44,486 nucleotides of DNA from Clostridia bacterium UC5.1-1D2 (GTDB taxonomy: Bacteria > Bacillota > Clostridia > Lachnospirales > Lachnospiraceae). Shown piece by piece: positions 9,733 through 17,870 of the stretch. A program made the translations under genes and the position numbers. The stretch is taken from positions 1 to 44,486 of the forward strand of contig BBZN01000035.1 in NCBI GenBank assembly GCA_001304855.1. Reading direction: 5' to 3'. Positions within the stretch are counted from its first letter, which is position 1. The number at the start of each line of letters is the position of its first letter. Below the pieces are notes generated by a model. That model worked only from the letters and a program-made list of their open reading frames with translations, did no database searches and was not told the origin of the DNA.

Positions 9733-11182
9733 TTAAGCGGTATATGCTTCCTCCAGGGAAGGAGCTTCAGCATTTTTGCCCTTGCGCATCACGCATGTGT
9801 ATACGAAGGTTCCAAGGCAGATCGCCGCAAAGATGAGGCCTGCCGGGTAAGCGATGGAGGTGGAGAGCTGGAAGCCTTCCTTGGCCATCAGTATGTAAGT
9901 GCAGGATACGGCGGACATAAAGGTTGCAGGGAGCGCTGTAATCCAGTACATACGTTTTCTGCGGAACAGATATACGCTTGCAGCCCACAGTGCGATCATA
10001 GCCAGCGTCTGGTTGCTCCAGGAGAAATATCTCCAGATAATCTGTACGTCAATCTGGGTGAGGACCGCGCCTACTCCCAGAAGGGGAACGGTGAGCATGA
10101 TACGGTTCTTGATGGGCTTCTGGTCAAACTTGAACCAGTCGGACAAGGTCAGTCTCGCGCTTCTGTAAGCCGTGTCTGCAGAAGAAATAGGACAGGCGAT
10201 AACACCGATCATGGCGATAACTGCGCCCACAGGTCCTAAAAGCGTAAAGCAGATTTCATAAACAACGGAGGACTGTCCGTTTCCCAGGGCTTCCACCAGA
10301 CCTGCGGTGCCATTGTAGAAAGCAACGCCTGCAGCGGCCCAGATTAAAGCGATAATGCCTTCTGCAACCATGGCTCCGTAGAATACTCTGCGGCCGGCCT
10401 TCTCATTGGTAAGGCAGCGGGCCATAAGCGGAGACTGGGTTGCATGGAAACCGGAGATGGCGCCGCATGCTACGGAGATAAACATGGTGGGCCAGATGGG
10501 GGTAGCCTGAGGATGAAGGTTTGCAGGGTAATCTCAGGAATATAGTAACGTCCCTGGGAAGCGCCCAAAATGATGGCCCCGCCAACGCCCAATGCCATAA
10601 CGATCAGGCAGATACCGAATACAGGATAAATCTTTCCGATAACTTTGTCGATTGGTACAAAGGTAGCGATAAAGTAATAAATTAAAACTACGGCCAGCCA
10701 GAATTTGGCATCCAGCACATTAGGGGTCAGCATTGCCAGCAGGTTAGCCGGGCCTGTGGAGAAGGTAACGCCTACCAGCACAAGAAGCACAACGGAGAAC
10801 ACACGCATTACCTGCTTCATGGCAGTGCCAGATAGGTGCCTGTAAGCTCTGATACGCTGGCTCCCTTATGTCTCATGGACATCATGCCTACCATATAGTC
10901 GTGAACGCCTCCTCCTAAGAGCGTTCCCAAGGTAATCCACAAGAATACGCTGGGTCCCCAGGCTGCGCCGGCCAGCGCGCCGAAGATGGGGCCTAAGCCT
11001 GCGATGTTCAAAAGCTGGATCAGGAAGATGCGGGGCGTACCCATAGGCACATAGTCGCTTCCGTCCGTCATGGTAAGTGCGGGGGGCTTTCTGTCATCCG
11101 GGCCGAACACCTTTTCAGCCACTTTACTGTACACTGCAAACCCCACGATCAAGATTGCCAAGCATACGAAAAAACTAATCAT
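9733..11182 (-). CDS. cstA: CstA-family carbon starvation protein, pyruvate/peptide transporter
   Basis: Multi-spanning inner-membrane transporter of the CstA family, known for peptide and pyruvate uptake (E. coli CstA and BtsT). Starts MISFFVCLAILIVGFAVYSKV after AAGGAGGT. Hallmarks include GTPRIFLIQLLNIAGLGPIFGALAG, GTLLGGGVHDYM and SGFHATQSPLMARC. Two frame breaks, near 10822 (GGG read as GG) and 10525 (AAAA read as AAA), repair to one protein of about 480 residues, the short clostridial form. The LytTR regulator and LytS-type kinase 3 kb away on the same strand are the usual partners of such transporters, so induction by extracellular pyruvate or a similar acid is inferred. A -10 TATAAT lies at 11237-11232 on this strand. 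Confidence 0.9.
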
Positions 11183-11270
11183 AAACCTACCTCCTTGTTG
11201 AAAAGTTTATAGAAAATTTATGTTTGATACAATTATATTTGAAATATGCACAAGAGAAAATAGTTTTTGC

Positions 11271-11326
11271 GTGAACTGTAAAGCTAAGTGCACAAACGTC
11301 AAAACTGGCTTCATAAACGGAACTGG
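11271..11326 (-). promoter_or_regulatory. Candidate LytTR-type repeats upstream of cstA
   Basis: Read on the minus strand, CCAGTTCCG (11326-11318), CCAGTTTTG (11308-11300) and ACAGTTCAC (11279-11271) lie 34-90 bp upstream of the cstA -10 box. LytTR regulators bind 9-bp GTT-containing direct repeats, but the spacing here (9 and 20 bp gaps) differs from the usual 12-13 bp. Confidence 0.3.
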
Positions 11327-11387
11327 AGGCGAAGGGCAGGGGGGATTTTTTTCGCCGGTTCCATGTATTATCGGCTGTCCGCTAATG

Positions 11388-11415
11388 TTTACAGATATTC
11401 CGCCGAAAATATAAT
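11388..11415 (+). promoter_or_regulatory. Sigma-A-type promoter of the chemoreceptor gene
   Basis: TTTACA, a 16-bp spacer and a perfect TATAAT, about 97 bp before the ATG. No sigma-D (FliA) motif or c-di-GMP riboswitch core was seen in this leader. Confidence 0.6.
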
Positions 11416-11440
11416 TAGAGAGTGTTGAAACAATGTTTTT

Positions 11441-11487
11441 TATCGGCAGGCCGGGCGTCTGAACTTTGGACTCCCGGCCTGCTGATA
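11441..11487 (+). other. 5'-leader hairpin of the chemoreceptor mRNA
   Basis: 11441-11460 and 11468-11487 are inverted repeats matching at 17 of 20 positions, with a 7-nt loop. It lies between the promoter and the ribosome site, has no U-run after it, and could act on mRNA stability or attenuation. Confidence 0.5.
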
Positions 11488-11511
11488 AATGGTAGACAAG
11501 GAGGGATGCAT

Positions 11512-13730
11512 ATGTTAAGAAAAATGAAGCTGGCTCCCAAGCTGGCGGCGGTAATCGGAAGCGTCTTAACGGTGATTTTTATTGTTTTGATAATCATAAC
11601 CATAGGGCTGTCCGGCAATAAAATATCCACGGCAACATATGACACTCTGAATGCAATTTCAGAATCCAATGCCCTGCAGATACAGAACATATTTTCTTCT
11701 GCAGAAAAGGTAGGGGAGGATATGCAGAGTTTTTTGGAACGGATCTATAAATATGCGGACAATCATCTCTCACAAATGATTCTTCCCACAGATCCTGCGG
11801 GAAAAGCGCGCTTTCAGAGCGCCATCTACGGAGTCACTCTGGCGCCCCTGAACTATGATATGGAGATGTATCTGCGGGAAACCGCCCGCAGCGCGGCCAA
11901 ATCCAACGAGGATATCGCAGGGATTGGGGCTATGTTTGAGCCTTATAAATTTCAAATCGACATGGAGGATTACGGATTTTACGTGGAGGAGAGCAGGGCG
12001 GAGGAGGATGTGGTTCCCTACGGCGCTTATGCGGACTACTCACAGGAGGAGTATTACAAGGAGGCGTCAAAGGAGAAAAATCCGGTTATCACCAACGCCT
12101 ATGACCACAATGGGACAAAGATGGTTTCCTATGCAGCCCCCATATTCCGCTATGGCGAATTTTATGGAGTGATAGTGGCCGACATCAAGGTTTCCCATTT
12201 CGATAAAGTCAATGCTTCCAATGAAAATTATCCCAGCCTGTATTCCACTATCTATGATTCCGCAGGAACGGTCATATATGACAGCGGGGATTTGGCTGAT
12301 ATCGGGAGAAATATAGCTGATTTTACGCCTGTTCAGAGTGAACTGGAGAAAATACGCTCCGGTATGGAGGCGGCTTCCCCCTTCCGGCTTGAAACCACCC
12401 GGGAAGACGGCCGGAAGGTGACCTGCTTTTTTTCGCCAATTCAGGCGGCAGGTGAAACCTGGTGGTCGCTCACGGCAGTGGACACAAAGGAAATCAATGC
12501 TGCCGCCGTGACAATGGCCGCCTGGATGGCAGCCATTTCGGCAGCTGCGCTTTTAGTGATTATACTTATAATTGTGCTGCTTCTCAGAAAAATGCTCAGT
12601 CCTGTGCAGGGGATTGTGGCAGCTGCGGAAAAAATTTCAGAAGGGGATTTGAATGTAAGAGTTCAGGCGGCTGCGGAGGATGAGATCGGCTTGCTGGCAA
12701 GGGCTTTTCAAAGGATGTCCGCCGGGCTGAAAACAATTGTGGAGGACGTGCAGTATCTGTTAGGTGAGATGGCTGAGGGGAATTTTGACGTGAAATCAAA
12801 TGCAGATGGGGCCTATACCGGTGATTTTGAAAAATTCAGGACTTCCATAGATAAGCTTAACCAAATGCTTGGCAGTACTCTGTATCAGCTTAATGAGAGC
12901 GCCGGGCAGGTATCTTCAGGCGCCGGACAGGTGTCCTCAGGAGCCCAGACGCTGGCCCGGGGGCAACACAGCAGGCGTCCGCCGTGGAGCAGCTGTCTGT
13001 CACCATCAACCGGATCTCGGAGCAGCTGAGGGAAACAGCAGGCAACGCACAGTCGGCCCATGAACAGGCCGTCCACACAGGCGATACGGTGGCTGCCTGC
13101 AATGGACAGATGGAAGAAATGATCGCCGCCATGGACGAGATCGGCCGCCGTTCCTCAGAGATTGGGAAAATTATAAAGACCATTGAGGATATTGCTTTCC
13201 AGACCAATATCCTGGCTCTGAACGCCGCGGTGGAGGCCGCCAGGGCAGGAAACTCAGGAAAAGGTTTTGCTGTTGTGGCCGATGAAGTGCGCAACCTGGC
13301 AGGCAAGTCCGCAGAGGCGTCCAAGAACACTGCAGCCCTCATCCGGGGAACCATGGAAGCAGTGGAAAACGGGTCGAGGATCGCCGGAGATACGGCGGCG
13401 TCCCTTGTGATGGTTGTGGAGAAGACCCAGGCGGTGGCGGAGACTGTAGATAAGATAGCAGGCGCCTCAGGCAGACAGGCCGCCTCTGTTGGGGAGATTA
13501 CTCAGGGGATTGAACAGATTTCCAGCGTAGTGCAGACCAATTCCGCCACTGCACAGGAAAGCGCTGCTGCCAGCCAGGAGCTGTCGGGACAGGCGCAGAT
13601 GCTGAAGGAATTGGCGGGACGGTTCAGGCTGCCGGGAACGGGAGAAAGCAAAGAACACGGCAGCCCTCCCCCTGCCAGGCAGAACGGCGGATACAGAGAA
13701 AATCCGCCGGAATATGAGGACAAATATTAA
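11512..13730 (+). CDS. Methyl-accepting chemotaxis protein with extracellular Cache domain
   Basis: Membrane chemoreceptor that signals to CheA/CheW. Start at ATG 11512 because AAGGAGGG lies 6 bp upstream; the frame also runs back to 11422. Order: TM1 at about residues 10-33, an extracellular dCache-like sensor domain (about 34-320), TM2 with [20 protein letters not shown], a HAMP domain ([20 protein letters not shown]), a long coiled coil, and the conserved signalling hairpin tip [20 protein letters not shown] followed by [16 protein letters not shown] frame break near 12960 is a G-run one base short ([14 protein letters not shown] when repaired). There is no C-terminal CheR pentapeptide. 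It sits between cstA and its putative LytSR regulators, so it may sense the same acid. The ligand is unproven. Confidence 0.93.
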
Positions 13731-13786
13731 AACAAACGGCCCAGGCGCCTTTCTTTTGGATTGGAAGGACAGGGGGAAACCTTTGC

Positions 13787-14581
13787 TCAGATTCCCAGCA
13801 GATGCCGCAGATGCTTAACCCTTTCCCTGCCCACAGGCAGAATGTTTTTTTCAAAGCCCTGCATCTTCAGGGCCAGGCTGTTGTTGGCCCAGGGAAACAT
13901 TTCTGCAATATAATTTAAATTTACAAGGTAACTTTTATGAATCCGGCAGAAACCTTTGGAAGCCAGACGTTTCTCATATTCGCCCAGAAGCTGGTTCTCC
14001 GTGTAGTCTTTTGAGGTGGTGTGAATAATGCAGCTGCGTCCGGATGTCTCTATGTACACAATCTGATCAATGTCCAGCAGAATAAAGGTCCGGTTCACGT
14101 TGATGGCCAGACGGTTGGAGGCAAACCCTTCGGGGGATGCCTCCTCCTGGCTTTCACGGCCGGACTTTATCTGCTCCCCGGCCTCCTCCTGCAATTCTGT
14201 GTTTTCCGCCTCCCGAAGCGCCAGGTAGTCCCTGTGGCATTTTTCCAGTACCCGCCACAAGCGTTCCGGGTCAAAGGGCTTCAGGATATAGTTGTTCACG
14301 CCTAGTTCAAAGGCCCGCACTGCATATTGGGAATAGGCGGTGGCAAATACAATCTGGGCGTTGGGAAGGATCTTTTTGGCTGCTCCTGCCAGGGTTGTAC
14401 CCTCCATATCATTTAAATTAATATCCACAAAAAGCAGATCAAAGGCCTGACTGCTGATACATTCCAGAGCGGCCAAACCGCTGTCGGCTTCCTGGATCAG
14501 GCTGTCAGGATACAGATCCAGAATTTGGTGAATCAGTTCTTTTCTTGCAGGGCGTTCATCGTCAATAACCAGTATTTTCAT
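13787..14581 (-). CDS. LytTR-family response regulator (BtsR/LytR type)
   Basis: A 264-aa two-component regulator, unbroken. The receiver domain (residues 1-120) has the acidic pair D7-D8 in VIDDE, the phospho-acceptor D53 in FVDINL, T81 and K101 in ILKPFDP. A Glu-rich linker (about 125-150) leads to a LytTR DNA-binding domain (about 155-262) with IVYIETSGRSCIIHT and FCRIHKSYLVNLNYI. It overlaps the upstream sensor kinase gene by 4 bp (ATGA), so the two are translationally coupled. In known systems of this build (YehUT/BtsSR, LytSR) the target is an adjacent transporter, which here points to cstA. Confidence 0.93.
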   Translation of the reverse strand: MKILVIDDERPARKELIHQILDLYPDSLIQEADSGLAALECISSQAFDLLFVDINLNDMEGTTLAGAAKKILPNAQIVFATAYSQYAVRAFELGVNNYILKPFDPERLWRVLEKCHRDYLALREAENTELQEEAGEQIKSGRESQEEASPEGFASNRLAINVNRTFILLDIDQIVYIETSGRSCIIHTTSKDYTENQLLGEYEKRLASKGFCRIHKSYLVNLNYIAEMFPWANNSLALKMQGFEKNILPVGRERVKHLRHLLGI

Positions 14582-16295
14582 GACAAAATCTCCTTGTTCT
14601 CGTTACAGTCCACGGGCTGGCCGGAACCGGCAGGCACCAGGAACCATACCCTCGTGCCTTCGGAGGAGCTTTCTATCTTCAGCCCGTTCTCTTCACCGTA
14701 AATACTCTTTAAGCGTTTATGTACATTGGAAAGCCCTACGCCCGCTGCATCCTTGCCTGCGAACAGGTGTTCAATAATCTCCAGTGGAATGCCCGGCCCT
14801 TTGTCCATTACGGATATTTCCGCCATTTTTCCGCTGGTACGGGCGCTTATGGACACATGCCGGTTTCCCTTTTTGTCCGCCCCGTAACGGACCGCGTTTT
14901 CTACCAGAGGCTGGAGGATGAAAGAGGGAACCATACAGTCCAGCTCCTCCTCCACATATACATCTACCTGCAGTTTTTCCTCAAACCTGGCTTTTTCCAG
15001 CTCCAGATAACTGGTCACATGGTAGAGCTCCGTGTGGAGGCTCAGCATATACTGGTCGTTTTCAAGCGTCTGGCGGTAATAGGCGGAAAGTGTTAAAAGC
15101 AGTTCCCTGGCCCTGTCCGCATTGTCCCGGCACACGTAAGAGATGGTGTTCAGGGCATTATAGAGGAAATGAGGGTTTACCTGTGACTGCAGGGCTTTGA
15201 ATTCGGCTTTTCTGCGAAGCTGCTTCTGGTAATCCAAATCCGAGAGTTCCAGCTGGGTGGAGAACAGCCTTGCCAGCTCTACAGCGAAATTCAGATTTAC
15301 CTGGGAGGTATGCCAGTGCTTTTTTACCATCATGGTAAGGCTTCCCACTGGTTTATCCAGTTCGATGAGAGGGGCGGCCACAATAATATGATTCTTTAAC
15401 ACCGGATACAGGGGATCCGGTTTGTCTGCATGGGAGAAAATAGTGGGCTTCAAATCATTGATGGAGTCCAGGATAGGCTTCAGCACTGCCTCGCTTTTTA
15501 AAAGGTTAAAGCGTTCGTTGCCCTTGATCGCCAGTATTCCCCTGGTGTCTGTTATCATGACGGCGGCGCAGGGAGTGGAATTGTAGATAATTTCCGCAGT
15601 CTCCTCCATATCGGCGGCGCTGTAGAGGCCTTTTCTCAGGTGGGGCAGGCTTTGCTCCACAATTCCCAGGGCCAGGCGCATTTTCTCTGCAAATTGGCCG
15701 TCCTCCTCGATAAACACCATATTGAAGGTGCCAATGAATATAACCATGCCGATTGCGTTCATGATAATCATGGGAAAGGCGATGAGCTCCACCAGGGCTA
15801 AAGCTGCAGAGAATGGGCGGGAGATAAGAAGGATTATCACCATCTGCCCCACCTCGGCCAGGGCCGTAATAAGAAAGATTCCCATGCCGTCAAGCTTGCC
15901 TGCTTTAAACCGTTTGGAAAAGGCGGAGCCGATGAGGCCCTCCACAAACGTAGAGATGGCGCAGGAGACGGCAGTGAATCCGCCGATATCAAAGAGATAC
16001 CGGTGGCACCCACCGATAATGGCGGCGCTATACCCACGTAAGGTCCCCCCAGTAGACCTGCAGCCAGAACTCCGATGACCCGCGTATTCACGATTGCCCC
16101 CTGAGCCCGCACTCCGGTGTAGGTGGAGATGATGCTTACAACGCCGAATATCACAGCCAGGGAAGCCCTGGAGCCAATTGCTGTGCTGCCTTCCAGCAGC
16201 ATATTCCGGACAACCGGTATTTTGGTCAGCAGAGTTGCGATGAGCACCAGCAGACCGATATTTAACAGAAGGCTGAAGAACATGGTATTAGGCAT
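14578..16295 (-). CDS. LytS/BtsS-type sensor histidine kinase
   Basis: Membrane sensor kinase of the LytS/YehU (BtsS) type. The start at 16295 (MPNTMFFSLLLNIGLLVL) has AAGGAGGT just upstream. The N-terminal 5TM_5TMR_LYT domain shows GSRASLAVIFGVVSIISTYTG and NTRVIGVLAAGLLGGPYVGI. A GAF-like domain follows, then the His_kinase motif FKALQSQVNPHFLYNALNTI with the phosphorylated His, and an HATPase domain (LQPLVENAVRYG, DKGPGIP, GVGLSNVHKRL). The frame break near 16022 is GG read as G and repairs to GPYVGIAAAIIGG, giving about 572 residues. BtsS binds pyruvate in E. coli; with a CstA-family transporter nearby, pyruvate is a reasonable ligand here, by inference. Confidence 0.92.
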
Positions 16296-16402
16296 AAAGA
16301 CCTCCTTAAAAACTGTTTTCTCATACCAGTATATCAAAAAATTGGAAAATATGCAGTATTACTTTTAAAGACCTCTGTAAGGAATCTTAAGAAAAACTTT
16401 TA

Positions 16403-16431
16403 TTGTCTTATTTGGTAATCTGTGGTAATCT
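16403..16431 (+). promoter_or_regulatory. Promoter of the GntR-ABC operon
   Basis: TTGTCT, a 17-bp spacer and TAATCT, with the palindromic operator starting 15 bp downstream. Confidence 0.45.
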
Positions 16432-16445
16432 TGTAACGAAGATAA

Positions 16446-16468
16446 CTGTATTAGTGCAATTAATACAG
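16446..16468 (+). promoter_or_regulatory. Palindromic operator upstream of the gntR gene
   Basis: CTGTATTA-N7-TAATACAG is a perfect 8+8 inverted repeat at about the transcription start. Its position fits autorepression by the GntR protein encoded 120 bp downstream. Confidence 0.65.
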
Positions 16469-16504
16469 ACGGCTCCGTGAGGGAATAGACGTACTCTCGG
16501 AATC

Positions 16505-16559
16505 ACGCCGGGAATCTCTAAATCAGCGCCAAAGCCAGGTGCAGGAGAGATTCCGGCGT
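16505..16559. repeat. Hairpin repeat, copy A
   Basis: ACGCCGGGAATCTCT pairs with AGAGATTCCGGCGT (one bulged G) around a 26-nt loop containing GCCAAAGCCAGGTGCA. A close relative occurs at 26258-26297 in the same strand orientation. Here it lies in the 5' leader of the gntR operon. Confidence 0.65.
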
Positions 16560-16588
16560 ACATAATAGAAAGAAAGGGGGAAGAAGGG

Positions 16589-16975
16589 ATGATTGTACTG
16601 GATTACAGGGACCGGAGGCCATTGTATGAGCAGGTGGCAGAGCGGTTCCAGGAGTTGATGTTCAGGGAGATACTGCCCCAGGACGCCAAGCTCCCTTCGG
16701 TCCGCAGCCTTGCCACAGACCTGTCTATCAATCCCAATACCATCCAGCGGGCTTACCAGGAGCTGGAGCGACAGGGATATATATATTCTGTCAAGGGCAA
16801 AGGCAGCTTTGTGGCCGATAACAGCCGCATCAGGACAGCCATGCAGAGAGAGTGGAGAGAGCGGTTCACAGCTTCAGTGGCGGAGGGACTGCGGATGGGA
16901 GTGACAGAAGACGAGATGGAAGCTAATCAGACAGAAATGGCGCCAGCCTGTGACAGAAGGGGGAAAGAGCGATGA
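16589..16975 (+). CDS. GntR-family repressor, YtrA subfamily
   Basis: A 128-aa cytosolic repressor. The N-terminal winged helix shows RRPLYEQVAERFQELMF, LPSVRSLATDLSINPNTIQRAYQELERQGY and VKGKGSFVAD, the standard GntR motif with recognition helix. The short C-terminal part of about 50 residues is typical of YtrA, which lacks a large effector domain. Proteins of this subfamily usually control the ABC transporter in their own operon, and here the ATPase gene overlaps the stop by 4 bp. The perfect palindrome at 16446-16468 is the likely operator. Some members respond to cell-envelope antibiotics; that is family knowledge and not shown here. Confidence 0.92.
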   Translation: MIVLDYRDRRPLYEQVAERFQELMFREILPQDAKLPSVRSLATDLSINPNTIQRAYQELERQGYIYSVKGKGSFVADNSRIRTAMQREWRERFTASVAEGLRMGVTEDEMEANQTEMAPACDRRGKER

Positions 16976-17870
16976 TTGAAGCAGTAAACCTTACAAAACG
17001 CTTTGACGATATTGTGGCGGTGGATCATATCAATGCTGCCATAAAAGACGGCAGCGTGTTCGGCCTTATCGGCACCAACGGAGCCGGAAAGTCTACATTT
17101 TTAAGACTTGCCAGCGGAATCCTTAAGCCCGACGAGGCTGTATCACCATAGACGGACATGAGGTTTTTGAAAATGTCCCGGCTAAGAAGCGTTTTTTCTA
17201 CATTTCAGATGAGCAGTATTTTTTCAGCAACACAACGCCGGGCGAGATGATGCACTATTATAAAAAGGTATATGAGAAGTTCGACGAGGATCGGTTTCAC
17301 AAACTGATGAGCAGCTTTGGCCTGGACGAGAGACGGAAGATTCACACATTTTCAAAAGGTATGAAAAAGCAGGTGTCGGTTATCTGCGGCGTCTGCGCCA
17401 ACACAGATTATCTGTTCTGTGATGAAACCTTTGACGGGCTGGATCCGGTGATGCGCCAGACTGTAAAAAGTATATTTGCGGCGGATATGGAGGATCGAAA
17501 TTTAACGCCCATCATTGCCTCCCATAACCTCAGGGAGCTGGAGGATATATGCGACCATGTGGGGCTGCTCCACCGGGGAGGCATTCTCCTGTCCAGGGAT
17601 CTGGATGATATGAAGCTGAATATCCATAAGATTCAGTGCGTGCTCCAGCCGGAGATGAAGCCGGCGGATCTGATTGCCCTTGATGTGGTGGGCGTGGAGG
17701 AGCGGGGCAGGCTCTGCACCTTGACGGTAAGGGGCGGCAGGGATGAGGTGGAGGCGGTTATGTCTACCTACAACCCGGTGTTCTTTGAATGCATTCCTCT
17801 GTCTCTGGAGGAAATTTTCATCAGTGAAACGGAGGTGGCCGGTTATGATATACGGAAACTTGTTCTCTAA
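16972..17870 (+). CDS. ABC transporter ATP-binding protein (YtrB-like)
   Basis: Cytosolic ATPase that powers the permease encoded next. Starts at ATG 16972 overlapping the gntR stop. Walker A is GTNGAGKST; the Q-loop region lies near FYISDEQYFF; the signature is poor (FSKGMKKQ); Walker B is YLFCDETFDGLD; the H-loop is IIASHNLRELE. A frame break near 17138 is GGG read as GG and repairs to LKPDEGCITIDGHEVFENV. Total about 299 residues, normal for the family. The 3' end overlaps the permease by 26 bp, so translation is coupled. Confidence 0.9.

Noticed and set aside
11416..11511. c-di-GMP riboswitch before the chemoreceptor gene.
   Set aside because: The conserved GGGACGCAAAGC-like core is absent; only a simple hairpin is present.
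16470..16560. Riboswitch in the gntR leader.
   Set aside because: No core of a known class (TPP, cobalamin, glycine, SAM, c-di-GMP) was found, and the hairpin recurs in opposite orientation inside the sda unit.
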